Assembly (NCBI GenBank): GCA_047967505.1
Contig: CM106538.1
DNA from: Dipteris shenzhenensis
Taxonomy: Eukaryota; Polypodiophyta; Polypodiopsida; Gleicheniales
Direction: 5' to 3' (one strand)
DNA length: 64,000 nucleotides
Below the pieces are notes generated by a model. The model did not search any database and was not told the DNA's origin. It saw only the letters and a program-made list of their open reading frames with translations. A program made the translations under genes and the position numbers. Positions 42,188 to 53,568 of the stretch are shown one piece after another. Numbering within the stretch: position 1 is the first letter of the stretch; every line of letters starts with the position of its first letter.

Positions 42188-43060
42188 CGCAATAGCATGT
42201 GTGATGTTGTGTCTGAAGACTTCAAAGACTAGATCCATAGGGAAGTATGTGAGATTTGCATTTTTGTGTGCTAAAAAGCTTGTTTTTCCACCTCCTAAGG
42301 ATTGGGGAGTGAACAAAAAGCGGACACCCTTAGCTTGCTACTTCCCTTTGCCAACACGGAGCCTATTTAGCTTTGCCATGAATTCTTTGTTTTGTTGGTG
42401 CATTTGCATGTCGAGCTCATAGTACACGACATTGTCTTTCCAAATAAAAGGTGCCATTGCTAACGTTGAGTTCTTGGTTGAAAATATCCAATTATCCTTT
42501 GTGGGACTTGCCTGGCATAGGTCTCCGCACATTAGAATGTCGATTCCTCCAAATGGTTGCAAGTGGTTGTGTTTGATCTCACGCATGCACATGTCTGTTG
42601 CTATGAAAGTGTTTTTCCCTACAAGGGAGATCTCATCGAACATAATCATTTCCGCGTCTTTGTATGAGTGTGAGAGAATTTGTAGTTTTTCTGTGGTTAG
42701 GGCTTTGAGGGTTGTTGCAAGCAATGGCAAGTGGCTAAGTTAGCTTTGCAATTTTACTAGCCATAGACATCTCCTATTGGGTTTCATAGATCTTGTTCTT
42801 TTGAAGACACTGGCTTTTGTAGCTCCAAAAAGGAGGCCCTACAACTTAAGTTTCCTTGTGTGAAAGTTTATTCATAGTTATCTTGTTTGTTTATGCCTTG
42901 TGATAGATTTGTTTTGAAGTCTATTGGTTCTCCCTTGTCAGACTTCTTGTCACTTAGCTTGGACTATAGTAGCAACAACATGTGGGTTTTGCCTGTCCCT
43001 ACATTTCCTGACAAAAATAGGCAGAGAGGCGAAGCACTGTGAAGGTGTTTCTTTAACATG
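42188..43060 (-). pseudogene. PIF1-type helicase domain of a Helitron
   Basis: Walker A is GNVGTGKT (42985-43008) and Walker B is MFDEISLVG, followed by the motif III region ILMCGDLCQASP, WKDNVVYYELDMQ and MHQQNKEFMAKLNRLRVG, the standard order of PIF1-family helicases fused to Helitron Rep. Stops and shifts separate Walker A from Walker B. The C-terminal part appears cut by the solo LTR. In Helitrons this helicase unwinds DNA for rolling-circle transposition. No standalone host PIF1 features are seen, and a Rep domain lies upstream in the same orientation. Confidence 0.85.
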
Positions 43061-43897
43061 ACATGTTCGACCAGTATTCTTTGTTGCAGATTCAATTTCT
43101 TGAGCTCTTGGAAGTATTTTTGATTGGGCATGAAAACTACAGAGAAGTTTCCAAGATTGTCATTCTAGCTTTGTGGTTTGCAGTTTTCGAGCTCTATGTC
43201 AAGGTTGTAGTCAGCTGCTTGTGGTTCTTGTATGCTGGAAGTATTGGTAGATGATGGTGCTCCTCTTGGACCCATGCTTTCAATATCGTTGTTAAATTTC
43301 TTAAAGTTTAGATTGATTTGTTGTCATGTATGCATGTACATGTCATGCCATGTTGGGAAGTCGTCGTTTGTACATGGTTCATCGCAAATGAATGGCATGT
43401 ATAGCAAACACAATTCTCTGTAGAGAACTTTTGGGTCTTTTTTTTTTGTCGTAGTTATTGAAGCAAACTACCTTTGGTCTTTTTTGTTTGTTTGCTCCCT
43501 GGCTGGCTGGGTTGTACATGCTAGTATACTCAGCCAAGCACAGATGTTGTAGGTTGATCGGTTTGTTTTTGTACTTTCCAATTATGTCATTGCAGGCCTA
43601 TTTGACTCAGTTTTGGAGTCATAGTGGTGCAGGAAATTTATTACAGTTTTGGGACTATTTATGCATTCAAAGGTGGAAAATATATGTGCTTTCAGGGTTC
43701 AATTTGTCAAGAGCGCAACACATTCTTAGAAGCAGAGTACATTCCTAGGGGGGCTTGTGTTGATGTAGCAAAACTCCCTTGTACTTTGTTAATGGCAAGG
43801 ACAACGATAGGTACACCGCTTTTGCTAGGTGCTGATGTGTTGTGTTCAAGATTGCGTTGCCAATATTTCATACATGCTCGTTCGCTGGAACATTTCC

Positions 43898-44620
43898 CTA
43901 TCTCCAAACATTAGACATAGCTTCCTTCACCATGGCAGTTGTAGCGTGATCGACTTTTGTCATGTATGAAGTGCAATACGATGTTGTCACATGGGGGTTT
44001 GTAACAAATCGGATGTCTGTGTTTGCTCCCCATAGGTAGGAGATGTCAACATTGAAATTGTTTGTGAATATCTCTCTCGGGTGGCATTGCAAGAATATTG
44101 TTGGATGTGTAATGCTCGATTACAGTGCTTTGATGTACTCTTCCTCTGACAATGAGAGAGCATGCAATATTTCATCAAAATCAAGTGTTTAGATGGGACT
44201 TTCTTGCAAATAAGAGTCGATTCTTTTGCAATTTTTCAAATCTAGCTTCAAGGATGTTGTTTCTTGTAGTGGGTACAAAATCTTTGTTGATCTTATGGGA
44301 GGGCATGGGAAATTGAATCAACATGCTCTTCCTCTTTTCCTGCACGTTCTCTTGTGCTTGTGTTTTTGCATGTCTCGTAAGTCATTAAGGAGCTTTAGAA
44401 TATCAGTGGTAATGTGTTTATCAACAAAAGCTTTGATCTTATGGGTAGGTGTGTTGCCGTAAATGGGTGAATCTTCTACCCATAGATGACTGTGATCGTG
44501 CTGGCTTCCCCTATTTTGAAAATTTGTGACAAAGAAGAAATTGAGTACTCTACCTAGGATGCTTGTGTCTTGCTTGAGAAGGTGCTTCATAGCTTGAAAC
44601 TTATGGATGTAGTACCTCAC
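43898..44620 (-). pseudogene. Helitron Rep (HUH endonuclease) domain
   Basis: The minus strand contains FFFVTNFQNRGSQHDHSHLW with the HxH metal-binding pair (44492-44500) and DSPIYG after it. In a second frame MQCHPREIFTNNF and ANTDIRFV precede SYCTSYMTK, which carries two tyrosines spaced as in the Rep nicking site (43964-43978). HUH-Y2 endonucleases nick and covalently hold the DNA end in rolling-circle transposition. A frameshift between the two blocks and further stops make it inactive. Order and orientation relative to the helicase match autonomous Helitrons. Confidence 0.82.
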
Positions 44621-45810
44621 AATTTGCTAGCTTTAGGGATTGTTCTATTGTGTTCTAACAGTGGATTCATCTTATGCAGGCAAGACACCAGTGGTTGCCT
44701 TTTTTTTTTTTGCAGTTAAGAAAGTCAAGAAGAAGGTTGGTGGACCTAATTGTCTTAGCATTGTGAAGAGGGTTTTTTTAAGCTTATCCTTATAGTCTAT
44801 CAAAGTCTACAAACATTCAAAGTCATAGAAGCCAATTGTGATTGAAGAAGTCTCTCAATATTAGTGGCCATAGTTGCATCCTTTGCCTGTATATGCTTAC
44901 CATGCAGTTGGGATTTGCGCATCCGAACCCAAAATGATGATAGCACTTGCACAACGAGCACTTTCATTGTTTTGAAAAATAAAATTTTCATGCACAGTGC
45001 AAATCTCCTATCATTGTTTGTGAGCAGCATGCAATGCTCTGGTACGATGTGCAATCAGGTACATTGTACTCCCTCATGTGCTCGTAAAATAGTTGCGAGA
45101 ATCCAAGTTCTTCGTAGTGTTTGCCTTTGAAAATGCTAAGGGGACTAAACCCTTTGTCTTCGAAGTCAACAACCTATTGAGTTGTGTAGATGCCATGCAC
45201 AAGAGAATCTATTGGAATCTCTTCTTCCATTCCTTCTAGAAAGTCTTTTGTCAGTTGCTCCTTGTTTCTTTGTGCTTGTGTAGCCCTAATATGCCTAGCT
45301 TGTAGGGGGTTAATGGAGATGTTGTTTTGCTTGTATAGCAGTGTGGACAATAGCTCATTTGCTGCTTTTAGGGCCAAAGTGGGTCTCACAAGCCCACTCA
45401 TGTCATTGTGCATGAATTAAGCTTTTGCTTCAATGCAACCATGAGTGTTGACTGTCACTTAAGAAGCGGGGCAACACTTGTTGTGCTCTGTCAACATCTA
45501 CAAATACATTCACAATTGCACCGTGAAGGCCATATTGTCCTTCCTATGTTAATTCACAAATTTGCACAAAAGGGATTCTTATCACGACGATCAGGTGCAC
45601 CTCCAAAGTGTTTAGCATGTCCATGAAATGTTGTTGAGTAGGCAATGGCATGTTTTTTGAATCAAACTTGGGTTCTTTCCCTTTTTTGATCTGGGCATGG
45701 CATAGGTTGCATAATATGCTATGGTGTAGCATGATCGTTGTAGCAAGCTCATGTTGGATCATGAATGTAGTTGACACTGTTGAAACATGGTGCATTTTGC
45801 TCATGAACTC
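44621..45810 (-). pseudogene. Helitron N-terminal region, decayed
   Basis: Minus-strand segments at 45174-45413 (FLEGMEEEIPIDSLVHGIYTT) and 45544-45804 (CNLCHAQIKKGKEPKFDSKN, MPLPTQQHFMDMLNTLEV) are in the place expected for the region N-terminal to Rep. They are open in pieces and separated by stops. I infer membership from orientation and position only. No Helitron terminus (5' TC, 3' hairpin with CTRR) was located. Confidence 0.5.
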
Positions 45811-46478
45811 TAATGTTTGACAACAGACACAAGTGCAAGAAGGTGTGTCCTAGATGCTCTTCAAATACCTTAGCATAGGTTTACTTCATGTGGTTGCATG
45901 CTCTTGTGGCTCTGCTACATCAGATTGTGATTGGATGCATGGGAAAGGCATTATAGGAGAGCAAGATGTTGTCTGCAATGGCTTCGCAAGTGCTAAAGCT
46001 TTTCTTTGCTTGTAGATTCTTGTAATAATAGCTTGGACTGAGTGCTTGCAGTTTGGGAGCATGCTAAGGTAGCAAGTTGCAATCTCTTTTACTGTCGCTT
46101 ATGGCATAGTTTGTACTAAAGATAGCAAAGTGTCGTCTTGGCTTGTGGCCCATTGAATGTACAAGCATCAATTCTGCTGATGTGTATCATCGGAGGGAAA
46201 AAATTGACGGTTGAAATTTTGCTACTCCCACAAATTTTGAATTTTCACACCTCCAGCCCATCAAATCTTGGAAGATTAAGTACCTGCAACCTACCCCCGC
46301 CCTGCAAACTCCTTGCAACCCACACACACCTCGACGTGACCTTGTGCGAACTTTGGTTTGCCATTGTCTTCTTTTGAGTAAGTTGTCTTCTGTTCTTTGC
46401 TTGCCTCACCAGCTAGCTTCTCTAGATCTACTGTAGACTTATCGTGGCCGTGGCATCAATGATAACATGCAGCTTGCC
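45811..46478. other. Unassigned DNA between Helitron relic and transposase L
   Basis: No recognised domain. About 46190-46400 might hold the left terminus of the DNA transposon encoding L, but no inverted repeat was confirmed. Confidence 0.35.
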
Positions 46479-47681
46479 ATGGCTTGCAAGAGAAGTAGAC
46501 AGAGGTTGCGAGATAGGAAAGCCAAAAAGCTAAGTTAAGGCACAATGAACAAAGTGCGGGTCGAGGAAAGTGCTGGCACAGTATCGAGGTAAAACGAAAG
46601 ACACTTTTGCAACATTTGCAAAGAGAGAAACAACGAGAACAAAGAAGACTCCTTGACGAGCAGTAGCAAGAAGCTGTTGCAAATGCACACATTCGATCAT
46701 TGCCATCGGAGCAAAGAACATGAGCTGTGGTGTCATGATTGGTGGGAGCATTCGAGACAGCAACATTAGGCCATTCAGGTGATTACCAGTTTCGAGTCTT
46801 CACAAGTGTTAGCCTGCACCCTAAAGTTTATAGAGTAACAACCCTACCAACACCTCGGGAGATGCATGCCTAAGAGGCGATGCTCTCTAACCTAAGAAAT
46901 GGCCTACAGAAAGTGAAAGGGGTGCACAGCTTAGATCAACTAGCTACAAAGAGGGCGACATTAGCTATGTTGGTGTCCCCTGAAACAAAGGAGAAATGAC
47001 TTGGATGCACAATGTCGAATATGTTGTCAATCAGAAGGACCAATGTGGCTCTAGTGGCGGTTGAACGTAGAGTAGAAGCAATACACGATCATCCCAATAC
47101 GAGAAGTCTGTGGGCTGCAACAGAATGTAAGAAAAGGAGAGATAGCCTAAGTGCAGAAGTCATTCCTATAGTGATGATGTTTTGGCATGAAAATACAACG
47201 TGGTGGTTGAAAGTTGTTTTGATTCATTATATACTTTAATTAGACTATATTTTGTATTCTTTTAGTAGTAGCAAAAAGGGGGCTCATTGTTCTATTATTC
47301 CCACATGTTGGGTCAGCAGACGGAGTTATATATCAAGTTTGTGGATCAGAATCCGGACATTTCAATTGGGCAGAGGAGCTTTGAGCATTGTAAGCCCTGG
47401 TACGTCAGGAAACTCAAAGAAAGGAATGTTTGTTGTTGCAAGATACACATAGAGTTTGACCTGGCCCGGCAAGCTATGAATGACTTGAGATCTGGTATTG
47501 CTCCATGGGGATCGATGCCCATGCCTCCCCAATGAATGCACAGTTTGTAGGCCACCTGGTTCCTCATCATGTGTTGCAAGGGAGGGCAGGTTTTGTAGCC
47601 TAAGGTCTCTGTGGGAGCGAGTGGTTTGTCCAAAGGGAGACTGTGAGTGCACATGATTCAATGCATTCATGGCACATGAAA
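46479..47681 (+). pseudogene. DDE-type transposase L, N-terminal part
   Basis: The probable start MACKRSRQRLRDRKAKKL is basic like that of fragment M. Following frames, broken by stops and shifts, include a block near 46950-47240 ending in FWHENTT, then near 47287-47500 QQTELYIKFVDQNPDISIG, FEHCKPWYVRKLKERN and the cysteine/histidine cluster CCCKIHIEF. The reading frame reaches CIHGT at the right edge and is cut by element H; beyond H the same protein continues with KHC and TCPNEM. Roughly 1.2 kb of gene lies here. Confidence 0.68.
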
Positions 47682-47852
47682 TGTGGGGGTTAAAGGTCAC
47701 TGTGCCTTAACCCCGGTTATGTACAATACTCAAACACATATATAAATGAATGAAAAAGAAGATTAGGGTGGTTCTGCACCCACCAAAACTTGTGTGGCTC
47801 TCTGTCTCTCTCTCTCCTTCTTCCGTTCTTGCTTCCGTTGAGAGCACTCTCA
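47682..47852 (+). repeat. Element H 5' LTR
   Basis: 171 bp, TGTGGGGGTTAAAGG...GAGCACTCTCA, identical to the 3' copy. A TATA element, TATATAAAT, lies at 47739-47747. Confidence 0.97.
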
Positions 47853-47854
47853 AC

Positions 47855-47866
47855 TGGTATCAGAGC
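47855..47866 (+). other. Element H primer-binding site
   Basis: TGGTATCAGAGC, a perfect initiator-Met tRNA complement, two bases inside the LTR. Confidence 0.95.
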
Positions 47867-49279
47867 CCGGGTGATCTAGCTGAGCATGCGTGAATGCTTG
47901 AAGCTCAGCAGCTCTGTGGGAGGAAGGAGAAGCTCTGTGGGAAGCTTTGTGGGTGACTTTACTTACATCCGAGTATGCAGAGACCTTGGAGGAACCTTTG
48001 GAAAAGTCACTTTGGCTTTGCGAAGTGGTTTTGAGAGCCTGTTAAGAGCTTTCAAAGAAAAAGTCGTTTTTTGAGCTTTTCCCTGTTCCGTTCGATGACA
48101 GAGACTCCATATTGACTTGTAGAGGCAACTATTGCTTGCTTTTGGTGTCCATTTCACTTCAGGAGCTTGGAAACACCTTCATTCTTGAATCTGGGATCAT
48201 TTCATTGGATTTCTGACTCACTGTGTCAGTTCCTGCGTTTTTTGCCCGGGTGTTGGAACTCAAGTTTAGAGCAACCATTTGCAGATCTGTCAATTCCAGT
48301 GGACTCAAGAGGTCCTAAAACTTCTATGTTGCTCATCATTCGCACTCCGGTGGAGTTTACAGATAGCTCTATTTCCAAAAACGTTTTTCAGTCTGTGTGT
48401 TGGACCTAGTGATTGAGACCACGGTTTCCAAAACCGTCTGTCCCATTGCGTTCCAGACACCCAAAAACCCCTACCTATCAGTTCTTGCGTGATTCGGTGG
48501 AGGATTTTCAGAGTTATAAATCTCTGTGTATTCAATTTCGTCTCTCTGTTATGCATTTTTCATTCTAAGGTTTTGAAACCTTAGATTTATGCCACATGGC
48601 AGTGGATAAGTGTTGACTCCCATTTCTCACTCATCGGTTGGGATTGTGGAGTTCTGGCAGAAGAGAGATATTTGCAGATTTTCTTGCTGAGTCCGATTAT
48701 GCAATGGCGCCCATGTTTTGAAGCATCTCAGGTTTTTAGTAGCGCTCATTACCGTGGGACTATGATTTCTTGAGCATACCTTATGCAGATCACTCTGGTT
48801 GTAGTTTGAGTAGTGTGCGCTCATTCGTGGTATGCATTGGGTTGCAATGGATGATTTATAGGCCATTTGGATGCATTGCGGTCCTTGTTGGATGCGCTGA
48901 TAGGCCCAAATTGCCTTGTGGGATGCTATTTTTTATGGACGCTTTGCACATGGATGCTATTTTATGCTGAGGGACAGCTTTGAAACATTGCAGGTGATGC
49001 ACTGATAGTGCTATGCTCTCTTGGATGAGACATTATTGATGCATATGCCAGTGGACAGTGTTTATGCTTGAGTCATTTGGCACTTATTGGCATTTTCTTT
49101 TGGGCCAGATTTGCTCATATGGATGCATAGTATATGCACATGAGTCAGATGCATCTTTTGATGCTTTGAGCTTTGGTGATATTTCACTCTATTGTGTCAT
49201 ACACATTCGGGTGCACTTGGTATTTGGTGTGATTCTCTCTTGCAAGCACTAGCATTTGGGATTTTGCTTTATTCGCATC
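47867..49279 (+). other. Element H leader
   Basis: About 1.4 kb without a conserved frame. The first 165 bp are shared with element I. Several short upstream ATGs precede the gag ATG. Confidence 0.75.
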
Positions 49280-49600
49280 ATGGCATCCTCTTCCATGTCT
49301 GAAAAGGAGCTTTTCAGCATTAAAAAGTTTGATGGGACAAACTTTTCTTTGTGGAAAGAACAAATAAGGGATGTGCTTATTCAAAAGAAGCAGATTAAAC
49401 CCTTGGCAGGTATTGAAGCTAAGCCTACGGATATGTCTGAGGATGATTGGAATGAGTTGGATGCATTAGCAAAGTCTACTATTAGACTTCATCTTGCAGA
49501 GTCAGTTTATTTCACAGTAGTAAATGAGCAGACTACGGAAGATTTGTGGAAGAAACTGTGTGCCACTTATGAGAAGGAAACTGCCTCTAATAAAGTTTAA
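49280..49600 (+). CDS. Element H gag N-terminus, ended by an in-frame TAA
   Basis: The start ATG gives MASSSMSEKELFSIKKFDGT, followed by NFSLWKEQIRDVLI, the usual copia gag opening; an upstream in-frame ATG at 49256 is less likely. LHLAESVYFTVVNEQT and WKKLCATYEKE follow. The frame ends in TAA at 49598-49600, then continues in phase with LMKRLFEL, a block normally contiguous with this one. The stop is therefore a point change inside gag and not a gag-pol boundary. Product: an N-terminal gag fragment of about 106 residues unless the stop is read through. Confidence 0.9.
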   Translation: MASSSMSEKELFSIKKFDGTNFSLWKEQIRDVLIQKKQIKPLAGIEAKPTDMSEDDWNELDALAKSTIRLHLAESVYFTVVNEQTTEDLWKKLCATYEKETASNKV

Positions 49601-49603
49601 CTC

Positions 49604-52600
49604 ATGAAGAGGTTGTTTGAGCTGCAGATGAAGGAAGGGGTCTCCATTGCTTCTCACTTGAATGAATTCAATATTATTTTCAGCCAGCTTCAGGCTCAGA
49701 AAATGAATTTTGATGCGGAGACTAAGGCAATATTTCTCTTATGTTCATTGCCATCCTCATGGGATACCTTCCGTACAGCTGTCAGTAACTCTGCACCTGG
49801 TGGAGTACTGAAATTTGATGATGTTGTGGGTAGCTTGTTGGCTGAGGAGATTAGACGGAAGTCTATGGATGGCAACAAGCAGGATGCAGCCTTAAATGTG
49901 CAAAGGGGCAGATCACAGTTCAGGGGGAAGTCCCAAGAAAGAGGGAAGTCTCGTAGCAAATCCAGGGCACGGAACATTGAGTGTTACCATTGTGGCAAGA
50001 AGGGCCATATGAAAAAGGATTGCTACAAGCTGAAAAGAGAGCAAAAGGATAAGAAAAAGAATGCAAATTGGGGTGCAAATCAAAAGGAAGAGAGCCCAAG
50101 GGAGGACAAAGGAAAAGTGAAGATCGAGGAGATCAATGCAGTCACACATGATAGTGACAATGACGTTCTCTTCATGTCTAGTTTATCTGCAGAGTTGCTT
50201 ACCACTTCAGATGATGCATATTCCCAGGATTGGATTTTGGATTCTGGTGCTTCATTCCATGTTACTCCCCATAAGGAATGGTTCTCCACTTATGACAGTG
50301 GAAAGACAGGTTGTGTGCATCTTGGAAATGACTATGCATGTGACATAGTGGGAGCAGGTGACATAAAGTTTTCTTTTGCAAATGGGTCTGCATTTGTTTT
50401 GAAACATGTGAGACATGTGCCTAAGTTGACCAAGAGTCTTATTTTAGTGGGTCAGCTAGATGATGCTAGTTTTCACACCACTTTTGGCTTTCAGAGTTGG
50501 AAAATTCAGAAGGGCTCTATGCTTTTGGCTAGGGGTGCCAAGTGTGGGACTTTGTATCCCTTACATGTATCAGGGGTATTTGATCATGTTGTTGCAATAA
50601 CCGAGCAGCCAAGCACTTCTTTGTGGCATTACAGGTTTGGGCACATGAGCCAGAATGGAATGAAACTCTTATGCCGTTTGGGTTATGTACCGCATTTGAG
50701 TTTCTCTGATTTTGAATTTTGTGAGCACTGTCTCTATGGGAAGCAGACTAAATCAGCCCATAAAAGAAGGGGAAAGAAAGAGTTTGAAATGCTTGATTTG
50801 GTGCATTCAGATGTATGTGGTCCCATGCCTACAAGGTCATTAGGCGGGGCTGAATACTATGTGACATTTATTGATGATGCAACTAGGAAAGTGTGGGCTT
50901 ATGCTATAGCTCGGAAGAGTGATGTGTTCCAGGTATTTCAAAAATGGCTGGCCTTGGTTGAGAATCAGTCAGGTAGAATGCTTAAATGCCTACGGACTGA
51001 CAATGGTGGAGAGTATCTCTCTCATGACTTTCAGCATTTTTGTGATACTCGTGGGATTAAGAGGGAGCTTACATCCCCTCGTACTCCAGAGCAAAATCCA
51101 GTTGTAGAAAAGATGAACCGTACCATTCAAGAAAGGTTGCAATGCATGCTTTCCAATGCAAGTCTTTCTGGTGGTTTTTGGGCTGAGGCAATGAAGACTG
51201 CAGTGCATGTGATCAATAGATCACCTAGTAAGAGTTTGGATGGTGGTATTCCTAAAGAGGCATGGAGTGGCAAGAAGCCCTCTTACTCTCATTTGCATAT
51301 ATTTGGGTGTGAGGCATATGCACATGTGCCAAAAGAGCTTCGAAAGAAGCTAGATCCTAAGTCTAGGAAATGCATCTTTCTAGGTTATGGTGAAAGTGGA
51401 GAGATGGGCTATCGTCTCTGGGATCCAGAAGCAAAGAAGATCATACGCAGCCATGATGTGGTCTTCAATGAGAAGAAGATGCATAAGGCACCCATGAGGG
51501 ATGTGGAAATGAGGAGAATCACTTTCCAGGATGTGAATCCACCTGCATATGTTGATAGACAGCAAGCTGTCCATGCACCAAATGTGCAAGAAATGGTACA
51601 ACCAAGTACTCCCACAGGTATACAATCAAGGGTAGATGATGGATCATCTATTGGTGGAAATGATGAGCCAAATGTGGCTGATATGCAAGTGGGACAGCAA
51701 GCTGAAATGCCCTTGAGAAGATCATCTAGAGTGTCTAGACCGCCTGATAGGTTTGTTCTAGGGGTAGACTATGTGATGCTTACTGATTGCAGGGAGCCTT
51801 CTTGCTATAGAGAGGCTATGATGCATGAGGATCAACGCAAGTGGGAGTATGCTATGCAATCAGAGATGAGTTCACTTATGAAGAATAAGACTTGGGACTT
51901 GGTTTCTTTGCCACATGGAAAGAAAGCATTGCCATGTAAATGGGTCTACAAAATGAAGCTCACAGGTGATGATGTGCCTAGGTACAAGGCCCGTTTGGTT
52001 GCTAAAGGGTTCAAGCAAGAGAAGGGTGTGGACTTTGATGAGATATTCTCTCCGGTTGTGAAGATGACCACACTTAGATGCATGCTTGGACTAGTGGCAG
52101 TAGAGGATATGGAGCTTATGCAAATGGATGTCAAGACAGCTTTCTTGCATGGGGATTTGCATGAGAAAATTTACATGGTGCAGCCGGAAGGCTTTGAAGA
52201 AAAGGGCAAAGAGCATTTAGTTTGCAAGCTGAAAAAGAGTCTCTATGGTTTTAAGCAAGCACCTAGAGAATGGTATCAGAAGTTTGATGCTTTCATTCGG
52301 TCCCAAGGTTTTAGAAGGAGTGAAATTGATCACTGCCTCTACACTAAAAGGGCTAAGGATAGTAGCCTGATAATCCTGGCACTATATGTGGATGATATGC
52401 TATTGGCTAGCAAGAATACTTATGAGGTAGATGCATTAAAGGCCAAGTTGCATGAGGCCTTTGATATGAAGGATTTGGAATTTGCAGGTCATATTCTTGG
52501 TATGCGCATCACGCGTGATCGGAGTAGGAAACTCCTTTGGCTTTCACAAAAAGAGTATGTTACAAAAGTATTGCAGCGTTTCAATATGGAGGGGGGGAAG

Positions 52601-53344
52601 GCAGTGAGTACTCCATTGCCTCCATATGTGAAACTGAGTCATACAGATAGTCCCAAATCAGATGAGGAGAGGGCCATGATGGCCAAGGTTCCTTATGCAT
52701 CAGTAGTTGGGAGTCTTATGTATGCTATGATAGCTACTAGACCAGACATTGCATTTGCAGTGGGAGTTGTTAGCCGGTATATGGCTAATCCAGGAAAGAG
52801 GCATTGGGAGGTAGTTAAGTGCATCATGAGGTACATGAAGGGTACCAAGGAGATGTGCATCTGCTTTGGTAAAGAAGACATGCGTGTACTTGGGTACACA
52901 GATTCAGACTATGCAGGGCATGTGGATAGTAGGAGATCCACTTCTGGTTATGTGTTCACCTTTGCAGGTGGTGCAGTGTCGTGGATGTCTCGCACACAGA
53001 AGTGTGTTACTTTGTCTACCACAGAGGCTGAGTATGTTGCAGCCATAGAGGGTTGCAAGGAGGCTATATGGCTTGATCGGCTAGTGGGAGATTTGGGGAT
53101 TCATACAGGTGTACCGACATTGCATAGTGATTTCATGAGTGCTATTCAGCTAGCATGGAATCTGGTCTTTCATGCAAAGACCAAACACATTGAGGTCAGG
53201 TACCATTTCATCAGGGAGGTACTTGAGGACAAGTGCATAGAGCTTGTCAAGGTTCATACAGATGATAACCCTGCAGATATGCTGACGAAGAGTCTACCTA
53301 GTCAGCGGTTTGAGTATTGTCGTGTATTGATGGGCATTGGATAG
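49604..53344 (+). CDS. Element H gag-pol polyprotein (after the stop)
   Basis: 1,246 open codons. Residues counted from its first Met: gag to about 125, zinc knuckle CYHCGKKGHMKKDC at 127-140, and protease LDSGASFHV with DSGA at 213-216. The integrase zinc domain (HYRFGH, CEHCLYGK) follows; the integrase triad is Asp 403 (VHSDVCG), Asp 466 (RTDNGGEY) and Glu 502 (VVEKMNR), with 35 residues between the last two. RT includes QMDVKTAFLHG and YVDD at 928-931. RNase H has YTDSDYAG, RRSTSGY and LSTTEAEY. The distal RNase H has LHSDFMSAIQLAWN where CDN/AKN is usual. All main catalytic residues are present. Expression depends on passing the upstream TAA. Confidence 0.93.
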   Translation: MKRLFELQMKEGVSIASHLNEFNIIFSQLQAQKMNFDAETKAIFLLCSLPSSWDTFRTAVSNSAPGGVLKFDDVVGSLLAEEIRRKSMDGNKQDAALNVQRGRSQFRGKSQERGKSRSKSRARNIECYHCGKKGHMKKDCYKLKREQKDKKKNANWGANQKEESPREDKGKVKIEEINAVTHDSDNDVLFMSSLSAELLTTSDDAYSQDWILDSGASFHVTPHKEWFSTYDSGKTGCVHLGNDYACDIVGAGDIKFSFANGSAFVLKHVRHVPKLTKSLILVGQLDDASFHTTFGFQSWKIQKGSMLLARGAKCGTLYPLHVSGVFDHVVAITEQPSTSLWHYRFGHMSQNGMKLLCRLGYVPHLSFSDFEFCEHCLYGKQTKSAHKRRGKKEFEMLDLVHSDVCGPMPTRSLGGAEYYVTFIDDATRKVWAYAIARKSDVFQVFQKWLALVENQSGRMLKCLRTDNGGEYLSHDFQHFCDTRGIKRELTSPRTPEQNPVVEKMNRTIQERLQCMLSNASLSGGFWAEAMKTAVHVINRSPSKSLDGGIPKEAWSGKKPSYSHLHIFGCEAYAHVPKELRKKLDPKSRKCIFLGYGESGEMGYRLWDPEAKKIIRSHDVVFNEKKMHKAPMRDVEMRRITFQDVNPPAYVDRQQAVHAPNVQEMVQPSTPTGIQSRVDDGSSIGGNDEPNVADMQVGQQAEMPLRRSSRVSRPPDRFVLGVDYVMLTDCREPSCYREAMMHEDQRKWEYAMQSEMSSLMKNKTWDLVSLPHGKKALPCKWVYKMKLTGDDVPRYKARLVAKGFKQEKGVDFDEIFSPVVKMTTLRCMLGLVAVEDMELMQMDVKTAFLHGDLHEKIYMVQPEGFEEKGKEHLVCKLKKSLYGFKQAPREWYQKFDAFIRSQGFRRSEIDHCLYTKRAKDSSLIILALYVDDMLLASKNTYEVDALKAKLHEAFDMKDLEFAGHILGMRITRDRSRKLLWLSQKEYVTKVLQRFNMEGGKAVSTPLPPYVKLSHTDSPKSDEERAMMAKVPYASVVGSLMYAMIATRPDIAFAVGVVSRYMANPGKRHWEVVKCIMRYMKGTKEMCICFGKEDMRVLGYTDSDYAGHVDSRRSTSGYVFTFAGGAVSWMSRTQKCVTLSTTEAEYVAAIEGCKEAIWLDRLVGDLGIHTGVPTLHSDFMSAIQLAWNLVFHAKTKHIEVRYHFIREVLEDKCIELVKVHTDDNPADMLTKSLPSQRFEYCRVLMGIG

Positions 53345-53397
53345 TATGCTCACTGGTTGTTCTCCCTTAAAGGCACATTGTCCTTTAAGTGGGAAGT

Positions 53398-53568
53398 TGT
53401 GGGGGTTAAAGGTCACTGTGCCTTAACCCCGGTTATGTACAATACTCAAACACATATATAAATGAATGAAAAAGAAGATTAGGGTGGTTCTGCACCCACC
53501 AAAACTTGTGTGGCTCTCTGTCTCTCTCTCTCCTTCTTCCGTTCTTGCTTCCGTTGAGAGCACTCTCA
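53398..53568 (+). repeat. Element H 3' LTR
   Basis: 171 bp, identical to the 5' LTR, preceded by AAGTGGGAAGT as polypurine tract and followed by TGAAA. Confidence 0.97.

Larger units (their letters stand above)
47682..53568 (+). mobile_element. Element H, young near-intact Ty1/copia retrotransposon
   Basis: 5,887 bp flanked by TGAAA (47677-47681 and 53569-53573), with two 171-bp LTRs identical at every base, a perfect primer-binding site (47855-47866) and a purine-rich tract before the 3' LTR. One frame from 49280 to 53344 encodes the complete copia polyprotein, interrupted by a single in-frame TAA. It is inserted into transposase gene L. A truncated relative (element I) lies at 32518, so the family has been active in this genome. 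Confidence 0.97.

Noticed and set aside
42188-43060. Host PIF1 helicase gene
   Set aside because: A HUH Rep domain lies upstream in the same orientation and all frames are broken, which fits a Helitron.
49696-50149. Minus-strand frames inside element H
   Set aside because: Shadows of the gag-pol frame on the opposite strand, with no motif of their own.
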